NCBI GenBank assembly: GCA_964602845.1
Contig: CAZRSW010000032.1
Coordinates: 1-10,767, forward strand
Length of the DNA: 10,767 nucleotides
Direction: 5' to 3'
Source: CAZRSW01 sp964602845
GTDB lineage: Bacteria > Chloroflexota > Dehalococcoidia > Lucifugimonadales > UBA826
Shown: piece by piece, positions 1 to 7,306 of the stretch
Position numbering within the stretch: the first letter of the stretch is position 1
Layout: each line of letters opens with the position of its first letter
The notes under the pieces: model-generated
Database searches by the model: none
Seen by the model: the letters and a program-made list of their open reading frames with translations, nothing else
Told to the model about the DNA's origin: nothing
Made by a program: the position numbers and the translations under genes

Positions 1-1
1 G

Positions 2-463
2 TGCCGTGTCGGATTGAGTCACACTAGGAATACTGTTTTATTTCAAAGGCAACGAGTCCTCGATAAGATTGCTAAGATATGGCCTGTCGAAGTGGGTAGG
101 CTAAATAGGTCTAAATATTGGATGGAGTTGAAAAAGTCAAAGGTGGTTTGCTCGCCATTTGGATGGGGGGAAATAGCTTACAGAGACTTCGAAATATTCT
201 TGTGTGGTGCAGCCCTATTGAAGCCTGACTTGACTCATATGAAGACATGGCCTGATCTGTATATGGATGATGAAACATTTACATCTATCAGGTGGGATAT
301 GTCCGATCTGGAAGAAAAGGTTGAGGGCTTATTGACTAATGGACGATATAAAGTGATAGCGGAAAATGCTCAGTTATTGTACGAGGAGGCGATATATGGC
401 GAGGTAGGTTTGAACTCCTTTTGCGATAGAGTAGAACAAATAGCAGGATTTACAGACTCGTAA
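2..463 (+). CDS. Glycosyltransferase-like protein, C-terminal part (5' end outside window)
   Basis: The frame is open from base 2 to the TAA at 461-463, giving 153 residues. Reading upstream of the TTG at 14 meets no stop before the window edge, so this is a truncated gene and not one starting at that TTG. The region SPFGWGE (residues 51-57 of the partial product), then YRDFE, a G/A/L-rich stretch with KPD (74-76) and TWPDLY (82-87), then RWD, matches by recognition the C-terminal domain of cytoplasmic glycosyltransferase or exostosin-like proteins, where the sequence S-P-F-G-x-G-E followed by R-D-x-E takes the place of the E-x7-E donor site. The next gene's GTG lies 5 nt after the stop, consistent with coupling. 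Acceptor and donor cannot be told. The assignment to a glycosyltransferase is likely; the exact family is uncertain because the N-terminal domain is missing. Confidence 0.72.
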   Translation, partial: CRVGLSHTRNTVLFQRQRVLDKIAKIWPVEVGRLNRSKYWMELKKSKVVCSPFGWGEIAYRDFEIFLCGAALLKPDLTHMKTWPDLYMDDETFTSIRWDMSDLEEKVEGLLTNGRYKVIAENAQLLYEEAIYGEVGLNSFCDRVEQIAGFTDS

Positions 464-468
464 AGCCC

Positions 469-1653
469 GTGAATATAGGATGTTTGATTCTAGGCTCTTT
501 GTTCAAGATTGGTGGCTATCAGGTGTTTGCTTACAATCTGATGAGACAATTAATTGCAAATGGACACAGAGTACAGCTGGTTATAACTCAAAAGGAATTC
601 GATGCCAATAGGGATCTCTACAGGAGATCTGGTTTTAGCATAGCTACATTAAAATTTGCTTCTGACAGGCTGATCAACTATCTTCCGATTCTTCCGCGGA
701 CAGAAATTAAGTTGTTGCAAAACAGAGAGAATTTTGATGTCTGGCAAATCGTTGGGGCGTATCCTGCAGGCTACATTGCTCGCGGTCTAGGTCGAGAAGT
801 CCCACTCGTTTTAAGAACACATGGAGAGGACGTGCAGGTAAGCGACATGCTTGGGTATGGGCTTAGAAGAAACACGGTTCTAAACGACAGGATAATTGAC
901 ACATTGCTGAAAATGGACAAGGTGATCGCTTTAACGAAGAGTATGGCTGATGATTACCTAAATATGGGGATATTGCCTCATAAAATTGAAGTTATCCCTA
1001 ATGGTGTCAGCGTGGACTCGTTTTCTGGGGTTGGGCGTCAGAAAAAGAGTAGATTATTGCCAGATGACGTCATCGGTAAACCGCTGTTATTAACTGTGGG
1101 GAGATACCATCTAAAGAAGGGCTATGAATATATACCAGACATCGCCGCTCATATGGTCGCTCGGGGACTCGATTTTCGCTGGTTGATAGTTGGGAAAGAT
1201 GTAAACAAGATTGATGAAGCAATTCGTCATCATAACCTTGAAAGCTACGTTATAACATTTGATGAGATTGGCGTCGACACTGGTGGGATCGGAACGTTTG
1301 CCATGCCTAATGAAGAACTCGTTGAAGTTTATATGTCTGGCGATGTATTCGTATTTCCATCCTTGCTAGAAGGGTTCCCCAGAGTTGTTATTGAGGCAAT
1401 GGCTGCAGGGTTACCGGTGGTAACTACTGATGCGGAAGGTTGTAAAGATGTGGTTGAGCATGGCCATACAGGATTGATATCGCCATCAGCTGATTCTGAG
1501 TTGATGGCCAAGAATATTGAGATTCTGTTGTGCAATAAAAGTATGCGGAAAACGTTGTCTGATTCTGCTAAGGAAAGCGCAAAGAGGTATGAATGGTCAA
1601 AAATAACCAGCAGGTATGAAGATGTGTATAGAAGTGTATTAGAAGGCGTGTAA
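469..1653 (+). CDS. GT4-family glycosyltransferase (GT-B fold)
   Basis: This 394-residue protein should transfer a sugar from a nucleotide-sugar donor to a lipid-linked glycan at the cytoplasmic face of the membrane. The N-terminal half has a Rossmann-type start with a glycine loop (IGGYQVF, 14-20) and RTHGEDV (117-123), the usual acceptor-side histidine region. The C-terminal domain shows PNGVSVD (177-183), VGRYHLKKG (210-218, Arg212 and Lys216/217 for donor phosphates), WLIVG, and a clean E-x7-E at Glu301-Glu309 followed by AMAAGLPVV and HGHTGLI. Length is normal for GT4. The start is GTG at 469, 5 nt after the previous stop, without an evident Shine-Dalgarno sequence; translational coupling is the likely explanation. 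The linkage made cannot be predicted. Its first codons resemble a 16-codon ORF at 3570. Confidence 0.9.
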   Translation: MNIGCLILGSLFKIGGYQVFAYNLMRQLIANGHRVQLVITQKEFDANRDLYRRSGFSIATLKFASDRLINYLPILPRTEIKLLQNRENFDVWQIVGAYPAGYIARGLGREVPLVLRTHGEDVQVSDMLGYGLRRNTVLNDRIIDTLLKMDKVIALTKSMADDYLNMGILPHKIEVIPNGVSVDSFSGVGRQKKSRLLPDDVIGKPLLLTVGRYHLKKGYEYIPDIAAHMVARGLDFRWLIVGKDVNKIDEAIRHHNLESYVITFDEIGVDTGGIGTFAMPNEELVEVYMSGDVFVFPSLLEGFPRVVIEAMAAGLPVVTTDAEGCKDVVEHGHTGLISPSADSELMAKNIEILLCNKSMRKTLSDSAKESAKRYEWSKITSRYEDVYRSVLEGV

Positions 1654-1661
1654 GCAGTAGC

Positions 1662-2456
1662 TTGACTAGATTGAGTAAGGGCGTCACAAACGTAAACGCA
1701 GAGTGGGAGAGATTTCTGAGATGCAGAGACCTAGAGCAACTGTTGTCCTCACCTCCGGGTGAAATAAAGGGCAAAGCTCTGGAAATAGGTTGTGGATCGG
1801 GTTATTTGACAGGAATTTTGGGGACCTGTTTTGAGGAAATTATTCCTACGGATGTTAAGCCAAGAGGTACTGTTCCTGGTGTGGTTATGGCTGATGCTCA
1901 GAAGCTTCCCTTTGTCGATCAATCTTTCGATTTTGTATTTTCTTCGAACGTACTTGAGCATATTGATGATATTTATGTCTGTTTGGAGGAGCTCAGGCGG
2001 GTTATGACCCCAGGAGCGACTATGCTTCACACTATGCCGACTTCATCATGGAAAGTTTTCCAAGTTTTGACTCATCCTATTCACTTATTGATGATAGTAT
2101 TCAAAAAATTCTTGAGACGAAATAATCGCAATGACAGAATAGATAATAGCGTAGAAAAAGTCGAAGAATATGCTCCGGGAAGATCTCTGATCGCTAAGGC
2201 TACGCCCGCAATACATGGAATATCAAGCAACCATTTTAGGGAATTTCTGTACTTTAGACCAAGCTCTTGGAAGACTCTCTTCGAACGGACGGGGTTTGAG
2301 GTTTTAAAGGTGGAACCGTTATTTTTCCATTCTCCTTATAAATTCTTGCCTTTTCGGTTCATGAAATTGAGAATGATTTTGGCGAGAATTGGACTGGCAT
2401 CTGTTAGAGGTTATTGGCTCAGAAATAATGCAGTCGGATATCCTTTGGGGCGGTAA
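1662..2456 (+). CDS. Class I SAM-dependent methyltransferase
   Basis: The 264-residue product has the Methyltransf_11-type core. Motif I, ALEIGCGSGYLTG (39-51), binds S-adenosylmethionine. An acidic residue follows at Asp64 (PTD), then ADAQKLPF (77-84), SFDFVFSSNVLEH (88-100) and LRRVMTPGA (111-119). The C-terminal part has HGISSNHFREF and FERTGFEVLKVE, common in methyltransferases of glycan loci. A hydrophobic then basic stretch at about 136-153 could be an amphipathic membrane-contact helix. In this context it probably O-methylates a sugar of the repeat unit or the chain end, but the substrate is not shown by the sequence. The start is TTG at 1662, 8 nt after the upstream stop; TTG at 1671 is an in-frame alternative. 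AGAAGG at 1641-1646 is too far upstream to be a standard ribosome binding site. Confidence 0.85.
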   Translation: MTRLSKGVTNVNAEWERFLRCRDLEQLLSSPPGEIKGKALEIGCGSGYLTGILGTCFEEIIPTDVKPRGTVPGVVMADAQKLPFVDQSFDFVFSSNVLEHIDDIYVCLEELRRVMTPGATMLHTMPTSSWKVFQVLTHPIHLLMIVFKKFLRRNNRNDRIDNSVEKVEEYAPGRSLIAKATPAIHGISSNHFREFLYFRPSSWKTLFERTGFEVLKVEPLFFHSPYKFLPFRFMKLRMILARIGLASVRGYWLRNNAVGYPLGR

Positions 2457-2463
2457 TAATAAA

Positions 2464-3573
2464 GTGAGGCCCATTTCCCTATTCTCTATTTCTGGTTCTT
2501 CCTATTTTGGTGATAATGCAGAGCAACATGCAGGCGGATCAGAACGTCAAATGAAATACATCCTTGATGTCTTGGCTAGAGAGCAAGTGCAGGTCACAGT
2601 GATGACGGCTAACAACAGTAGCAGGTCAGCTAATATTCTTGAGAATGTTTCCTATGTGAATTTGTGGCGGAGAGATTCTGGAGTCTTAACCAAGATCTTG
2701 TCTCTCACGGTTAATTTATTTAGAGTCAAATCCTCTATATATTTACGTGGAATCTCAGTTATTCATTTGTTGGTGATAATTATCTCGCGCATTGCTATGA
2801 AACAGGTAATACTGGGGATGACGTCCGATGTGCAATGTGTCAAGGGGAATATCCTAAAAACAAGGTTGGTGCGGAAATTTAGCTTTTTGTTCAGCACAAG
2901 AGTTGTGGCCCAGACTAGCTTTCAGGCTTCTTTATTGATGCTTAATTTTAAACGAGAAAGTGTGGTGCTCAATAATGTATTAGATATTCAAGAAATAAGC
3001 CGTGATGAGGATATTAGATATTGTGATAAAACCTATGACGTTATCTGGATAGGTTACATGGAGCCTCGGAAGGGATTGGATTGCATCGTGGAGCTTGCGG
3101 ATAGGCTACCGAATAAAAAGTTTGTTGTAGTAGGGGATGGTAGACGAGACCACTTGGAATATGGGAATAGGATTATGGATTTGCTGAGAAATAGAAATAA
3201 TGTGGACCTTGTTGGCCGTGTGGATCCCTGGTCTGTTGGCAGTTTCATTTCCCGTTCTAAGGTCTTGGTAAACACTTCTTTAGTAGATGAGTCTGGGGTG
3301 ACAAAAGAAGGCTTCCCAAATGCATTTTTGGAATCCTGGTGCCTCGGTGTACCGGTAGTAGCTCTAAATATTGACCCGGAATTATTATTAAGCTCCGGTC
3401 GTCTCGGTAGATACTGTCAAAATATAGATGATGCGGTTCTTGCTATCAAACAATATACGGAAAATTACGACATTTGGGAGGAGGCGTCTATCAATTCTAG
3501 GAAGTTTGTTATAGGGCGTGATGTGGCCACGAAGACAGTGAGATCTGAGGTAACCGAGGCTTTGGGATTGTGA
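2464..3573 (+). CDS. GT4-like glycosyltransferase
   Basis: I place the start at GTG 2464, 7 nt after the methyltransferase stop, giving 369 residues. The open frame extends upstream to ATG 2428 and ATG 2389, but both lie inside the methyltransferase and would add residues before the typical first beta strand (RPISLFSISG). GGGGCGG at 2447-2453 sits 10 nt before the GTG and could serve as a weak ribosome binding site. Family evidence: AGGSERQM (23-30, the N-terminal glycine-rich loop), WIGYMEPRKG (195-204, Lys203 for donor phosphate), VVVGDG (221-226), LVGRVD (249-254) and E-x7-E at Glu282-Glu290 (EGFPNAFLE), followed by CLGVPVV. The Arg usually found in the G-R motif is Tyr198 here. The role is transfer of one repeat-unit sugar; the donor is unknown. 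Confidence 0.86.
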   Translation: MRPISLFSISGSSYFGDNAEQHAGGSERQMKYILDVLAREQVQVTVMTANNSSRSANILENVSYVNLWRRDSGVLTKILSLTVNLFRVKSSIYLRGISVIHLLVIIISRIAMKQVILGMTSDVQCVKGNILKTRLVRKFSFLFSTRVVAQTSFQASLLMLNFKRESVVLNNVLDIQEISRDEDIRYCDKTYDVIWIGYMEPRKGLDCIVELADRLPNKKFVVVGDGRRDHLEYGNRIMDLLRNRNNVDLVGRVDPWSVGSFISRSKVLVNTSLVDESGVTKEGFPNAFLESWCLGVPVVALNIDPELLLSSGRLGRYCQNIDDAVLAIKQYTENYDIWEEASINSRKFVIGRDVATKTVRSEVTEALGL

Positions 3574-3620
3574 ATATTGTGCCAGATGGCTTATTCAAAA
3601 TTGGACGAGGAGTTCGTTAA
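3570..3620 (+). pseudogene. 16-codon ORF, possible remnant of a deleted glycosyltransferase gene
   Basis: A GTG at 3570 overlaps the TGA of the preceding gene (GTGA) and opens a 16-residue frame, MNIVPDGLFKIGRGVR, ending in TAA at 3618-3620. The next gene starts 5 nt later at GTG 3626. The peptide shares MNI and LFKIG with the N-terminus of the glycosyltransferase at 469. At the DNA level ttattcaaaattgg (3591-3604) matches ttgttcaagattgg in that gene at 12 of 14 positions. The stop/start junction taaagcctgtg (3618-3628) matches taaagcccgtg (461-471) at 10 of 11. I infer either a gene reduced by internal deletion to its two ends, or a short coupling ORF. Chance remains possible because the match is very short. 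Confidence 0.3.
3607..3612 (+). promoter_or_regulatory. Possible ribosome binding site GAGGAG
   Basis: GAGGAG lies 13 nt upstream of the GTG at 3626, a longer spacer than the usual 5-9 nt. It is inside the 16-codon ORF, so ribosomes finishing that ORF would cover it. It is one of only two good Shine-Dalgarno matches seen before genes in this window. Confidence 0.35.
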
Positions 3621-3625
3621 AGCCT

Positions 3626-4753
3626 GTGCCTGTGGTACTGATTTTTCAAAGGACTTTTGAACACTATAGGCTTCCTGTTTTTCGATTGTTATCTAGTCGA
3701 CTCTCATCCGTGGGAGATATAGCAGTCGCATCGCCTATTACTAACGAATCACAGTTACAAGACTTATCCTTGCCGTATGAAACTCACAACTTAGAAGTGT
3801 CTACGTATGGAATCGCAGGTCAAGAATACATACATCGGTATAGGAATTGGGAAAACCTGCTATTTAAGGTTAGACCGAAGGTTGTAATAGCAGAAGGTGT
3901 GCCAAGGATCGTGAGCTTGTATTCTATGCTGAACCTTGCTAGGGATAGAAATATGCGAACGATTGCATGGACTAAATACGACAATACTGGGTCATGGCCT
4001 AAGTCATGGATTTGGAAAGATTTCTTGTCGAGGTGGGATGGTATCGTTTGTTATGGTAAGTCTTCATATAACGGCCTGAAAGACATGGGATTGTCAGATA
4101 ATCAGCTGGATATTGCTCAAAACTCTGTAGAATTTCCAGAAAGTGAAGAAGAATTAAATAACCTTAAATCTGTCTCGTGGAGTGAACGTCGCAGATATTT
4201 TTCGGATAATCGGCCGTTGGTGGTGTCATTGGGTACTCTTGTTAAAAAGAAAAGGTTTGATTTGGTCATTGATGCTGCCTTGGAGTTGTTCGCCAAAGGG
4301 AGATATTTCCGTTTGGTTGTTGTTGGTGGGGGCCCCGAGTATTTATCCCTCCGAGAATATGCGGCGCTATCCTTGAAAGCTGCTGGTTTGGATGACAACT
4401 TGATTGTTTTCATTGGTCGTGTTCCAGATGGGTATGATCAAGTGTGGTTGTCGGCTGCCGATGTGTCAGTGATGGGAGGAGCAGTCGGCCTAGCAATGAA
4501 TGTTAGCATGGGCTGTGGTACGGCAACGATAATCGCCGATGAAACTGGGAGTGATTCTGAAATGTTGGTCGATGAGGTAAACGGTCTAAGATTTGTCCCT
4601 AATGATCATTACAGTTTAGCTAATAGGATTGACCGAATATTACTGGATGAGAAAATGAGAGACGCCATATCAGTGTCCGCGAGGAGGGACATATTGGCTA
4701 ATGCAACTGTGGGTAAAATGGTAGATGGGCTAGAGAAGGCTATAGCATTGTGA
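3626..4753 (+). CDS. Glycosyltransferase, GT4-like, without a canonical E-x7-E
   Basis: The 375-residue product looks like a GT-B glycosyltransferase: an N-terminal strand (VVLIFQR), KVRPKVVIAEG (81-91), a mid-protein AQNSVEF (164-170) at the position of the usual PNGVD, SLGTLVKKKRFD (201-212) with lysines for the donor phosphate, VVVGGGPE (231-238), and FIGRVP (262-267). Where GT4 enzymes normally carry E-x7-E, this one reads MGGAVGLAMNVSMGCG (283-298), with no glutamate in either position. From memory, a GT4 subgroup has P-G-x-V-G-L there, and this resembles it with Met in place of Pro. The start is GTG 3626; no in-frame start codon lies farther upstream in the gap, and GTG 3632 is an alternative. 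A 24-nt gap separates it from the dehydrogenase. The glycosyltransferase call is good; activity and donor are unproven. Confidence 0.78.
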   Translation: MPVVLIFQRTFEHYRLPVFRLLSSRLSSVGDIAVASPITNESQLQDLSLPYETHNLEVSTYGIAGQEYIHRYRNWENLLFKVRPKVVIAEGVPRIVSLYSMLNLARDRNMRTIAWTKYDNTGSWPKSWIWKDFLSRWDGIVCYGKSSYNGLKDMGLSDNQLDIAQNSVEFPESEEELNNLKSVSWSERRRYFSDNRPLVVSLGTLVKKKRFDLVIDAALELFAKGRYFRLVVVGGGPEYLSLREYAALSLKAAGLDDNLIVFIGRVPDGYDQVWLSAADVSVMGGAVGLAMNVSMGCGTATIIADETGSDSEMLVDEVNGLRFVPNDHYSLANRIDRILLDEKMRDAISVSARRDILANATVGKMVDGLEKAIAL

Positions 4754-4777
4754 TCACTTCATGAGTCTGGATTCATA

Positions 4778-6079
4778 ATGGAAATATTAGTACTGGGTTT
4801 AGGATATGTTGGCACCGTTACTGCGGCGATTCTGGCCCAATTTGGACATAGGGTTACCGGGGTCGATCCCAACGTTGAAAAAGTTGATCTTATTAACAGG
4901 GGTCTGAGTACCGTTTCTGAACCACATCTTGATAAGATTGTAGAGGAAGTAAGTCAGAGTGGGTTTCTTAAGGCTAGTGTGGAGGTACCTAATGATGTCG
5001 ACTACCAGGTTGTCTATGTATGTGTAGGTACACCTCTGTCAACGAATGGGCAGCCCGATTTTCTTGATGTCGAGAATGTGATAAGGGTCTTTAGTAAAAG
5101 AAACACTCAGAATCCTCGCTCAACCGTAATTATTAATAGAAGTACTTGTTTGCCACAGATACATCTATGGGCGTCAGCTCACCTGGAAAACAGTGAAGGT
5201 CATTACGAATATATAGTGCACCCAGAGTTCTTAAGGGAAGGGTCAGCCGTCCACGACTTTTTACATCCCCCAATGCTGTTATTCGGTGTGGGGATTGATG
5301 CCCAACGTGTAGAAGAGCTGGCTGAAGCTTTATACCCTTCGATAGAAACTCCGATCGTTATAGCGTCTTTGGAGGAAGCTTCATTGGTGAAGTATGCATC
5401 TAACGCATTTCATGCTGCTAAAGTGACATTTGCAAATGAAATCGGGCATGTATGTAATACTCTTGATGTTGATGCTAGGAAAGTATTAGAAATATTGTGT
5501 ATGGATCGGGAACTTAATATCTCAGATGCCTACATGAAGCCTGGGTTACCTTTCGGTGGTAGTTGTCTGCCTAAGGACCTCGATACCCTATTGCAATATG
5601 CTAAGAGCAGCGAAGTTCAAATTCCTATGATGTCTGGGGTGTCTCTGTCCAATTCCTATCAAGCGAATCGGATATATGATCTACTTATGACTCGGCGGCC
5701 TACCTCCGTTGCGATCCTCGGATTAACGTTCAAATCAAACACCGACGATTTGAGGAATAGTCCTATGGTCAATATCGCAAGGAATTTGATAGATTCTGGG
5801 GTTTCGGTCAAGGTATTCGATAGAAATTTGAGCACAGACTGTTTGATTGGACAGAATCGTTTAGTTATGGAGGAGGAATTGCCAGAATTGCCGATGCTAG
5901 TTCAGGACAGTTTGAAAAACACCTTGGAGGATGTTGATATTATCGTGTTAGCTCATCCGGTCTATGGTTCTGATCTGGAACGTGAGGAACTTAGGGATAA
6001 TCAGGTCGTTGTCGACTTGGTTGGCATTGATGATCGTAGTTTCGGACAGAATATTGTTATTCAAGGTCTTTATTGGTAG
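4778..6079 (+). CDS. algD-like: Nucleotide-sugar 6-dehydrogenase, most like GDP-mannose 6-dehydrogenase (AlgD type)
   Basis: This enzyme oxidises C6 of a nucleotide sugar to a carboxylate in two NAD-dependent steps, supplying a uronic acid donor in the cytoplasm. The 433-residue chain starts with the NAD motif GLGYVG (7-12) and Asp30 at the end of strand 2. VCVGTPLS (81-88), HPEFLREGSA (148-157), KYASNAFHAAK (205-215), GGSCLPKD (260-267, catalytic Cys263 with Lys266) and GLTFKSNTDDLRNSP (315-329) follow. Three points favour GDP-mannose over UDP-glucose: HAAKVTFANEIG (212-223), the ending VVDLVG (411-416) in place of the DGRN seen in UDP-glucose enzymes, and a length near the 436 of Pseudomonas AlgD. 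ATG 4778 gives the expected N-terminus with only one residue before the first strand. No other alginate genes are seen, so the product is probably a heteropolysaccharide. Substrate choice is inferred. Confidence 0.93.
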   Translation: MEILVLGLGYVGTVTAAILAQFGHRVTGVDPNVEKVDLINRGLSTVSEPHLDKIVEEVSQSGFLKASVEVPNDVDYQVVYVCVGTPLSTNGQPDFLDVENVIRVFSKRNTQNPRSTVIINRSTCLPQIHLWASAHLENSEGHYEYIVHPEFLREGSAVHDFLHPPMLLFGVGIDAQRVEELAEALYPSIETPIVIASLEEASLVKYASNAFHAAKVTFANEIGHVCNTLDVDARKVLEILCMDRELNISDAYMKPGLPFGGSCLPKDLDTLLQYAKSSEVQIPMMSGVSLSNSYQANRIYDLLMTRRPTSVAILGLTFKSNTDDLRNSPMVNIARNLIDSGVSVKVFDRNLSTDCLIGQNRLVMEEELPELPMLVQDSLKNTLEDVDIIVLAHPVYGSDLEREELRDNQVVVDLVGIDDRSFGQNIVIQGLYW

Positions 6080-6091
6080 TAAGCTCTTAAG

Positions 6092-7270
6092 TTGAATATA
6101 GGATTTTTCCTCCCAAATTCTCGAGACTACGAAGATAGGATACGGTTGTTGATGGCCTTATCCAATCATGTTGAGAGCGTCACCTTGTTTCTAGGAATAA
6201 ACGATGGAAGAGTCGATGGCGCGGATCTTGAGAGGTTTTCAGTCTGCGAGGTTGGGTTTATACGCGGTTTCAAGCTCGTAAATCTAGTGAAGTCGATGTT
6301 GGCGGTTAGAGCAGTGTATCTGGCTAAAGGTTTGGATGTCGTTCATGATACTTCGGGCAATCTCATTTTATTTTTTATCCTCGCGAGAGTTAGGAAATTT
6401 TCTTGCCTTCTTGTTTCTTCGTTTTTCACCTTGGAACGCTGGAGAATAGAGAATGTATGGAAGCCGGCCGGGTATTCTACTTTCTCCTTAGTCACAAATC
6501 TTACAACAGCTAGAATGTTTTTGGGATCGTGGTTCCAAGGCATGATAAGTAAGTTAGCCGATCGAGTAGTTTTACAGGCACCGGGCCTCATTGGTCGGGT
6601 GACGAAATATTGTGACATTGACCCGCAAGATGTTTCAGTACTGACTAATAATGTCGACACTTGTTATTGGCGGCCTGTAGGGAATCATTCTCCTACTGAT
6701 GGTTTTAGTCCTAAAAAATTGTTATATGTTGGAGGCTTAGACCACACCCGTGGATTGATTCCTGTTCTTAACACTTTGCATATGTGCAAGAAATCAGGGC
6801 TTAATCTCCACCTTACCTTAGTGGCAAAACCAGGAATGATGTCTGAGAGTGATATTAGATCCCTAGTGGAAAATCTAGGTTTATCTGAGGAAGTGGTCTT
6901 TAAGAATGGGTTAACTAGGCAACATATGCGAAATACTTATAACGAATCAGACATACTCATTTATCAAACTATCAATGACGGTTCTCCTAGAGTGGTTCTT
7001 GAAGCAATTTCATGTGGGTTGCCTGTGATTGCAAGTACACATCCAGGAATCGACATTTTGGATCCTAAGAAGGAATATATCCTTTTTACAGAGTTTGGTG
7101 ATACAGAAGAAATGTACCGTTTAATAAAGTCTGTATTGTCGGATCACGGTCCTGAAACTAGTATATCGGTCAAAGGTAGAGAAAAAATCCTGAAGTGTTT
7201 TTCTACAGAGGCGGTAGCACAAGATTATGCGCGCTTCTACAATGAATTTGCGGTCGGGTTCCGAAGGTAA
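6092..7270 (+). CDS. GT4-like glycosyltransferase with altered donor-site residues
   Basis: The 392-residue protein has a GT-B layout: an N-terminal strand (MNIGFFLPNS), a hydrophobic strand-helix region around 90-112, TNNVDT (185-190) in place of PNGVD, LLYVGGLDHTRGL (210-222), LTLVAKPG (241-248), FKNGLTR (270-276), and a donor motif NDGSPRVVLEAISCGLPVIAS (295-315 region). The first residue of the E-x7-E is Asp296, with Glu304 as the second. The usual Lys in the G-R-x-x-x-K-G stretch is Arg220, and the preceding Arg is missing. These changes are compatible with activity but unusual. The start is TTG at 6092, 12 nt after the dehydrogenase stop; the initial TGAATATAGGAT repeats that of the gene at 469. 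No Shine-Dalgarno sequence is visible. The donor is unknown; a uronic acid is possible from the position next to the dehydrogenase. Confidence 0.84.
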   Translation: MNIGFFLPNSRDYEDRIRLLMALSNHVESVTLFLGINDGRVDGADLERFSVCEVGFIRGFKLVNLVKSMLAVRAVYLAKGLDVVHDTSGNLILFFILARVRKFSCLLVSSFFTLERWRIENVWKPAGYSTFSLVTNLTTARMFLGSWFQGMISKLADRVVLQAPGLIGRVTKYCDIDPQDVSVLTNNVDTCYWRPVGNHSPTDGFSPKKLLYVGGLDHTRGLIPVLNTLHMCKKSGLNLHLTLVAKPGMMSESDIRSLVENLGLSEEVVFKNGLTRQHMRNTYNESDILIYQTINDGSPRVVLEAISCGLPVIASTHPGIDILDPKKEYILFTEFGDTEEMYRLIKSVLSDHGPETSISVKGREKILKCFSTEAVAQDYARFYNEFAVGFRR

Positions 7271-7288
7271 TAGTTGCTGCTGATGCTT

Positions 7289-7293
7289 AGGAG
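7289..7293 (+). promoter_or_regulatory. Possible ribosome binding site AGGAG for the amidotransferase gene
   Basis: AGGAG is 13 nt upstream of the ATG at 7307. The spacer is longer than ideal, yet this is the best Shine-Dalgarno match next to an ATG start in the window. It supports independent initiation of the amidotransferase gene after a 36-nt gap. Confidence 0.4.
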
Positions 7294-7306
7294 TTGATTT
7301 AACGGT

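Noticed and set aside
2389..2463. Upstream start (ATG 2389 or ATG 2428) for the glycosyltransferase that I start at 2464
   Set aside because: Both would overlap the methyltransferase and add residues before the first beta strand. Nearly all other genes here start a few nt after the preceding stop, as GTG 2464 does.
4761..4778. Five-codon ORF ATG AGT CTG GAT TCA TAA whose stop overlaps the dehydrogenase ATG (TAATG)
   Set aside because: It is too short to judge and has no ribosome binding site; most likely chance.
7210..7218. GGCGGTAGC on the + strand, equal to the first nine bases of the ops (RfaH-recruiting) element
   Set aside because: The following bases are ACA where the element needs T-G at the last positions, and it lies inside the coding sequence of the glycosyltransferase at 6092 and not in a leader. 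A 9-base match is plausible by chance. A similar GGCGGTAA at 2449 is weaker still.
7274..7297. Seven-codon ORF from TTG 7274 before the amidotransferase gene
   Set aside because: It is too short, starts with TTG and contains the AGGAG that serves the next gene; probably chance.
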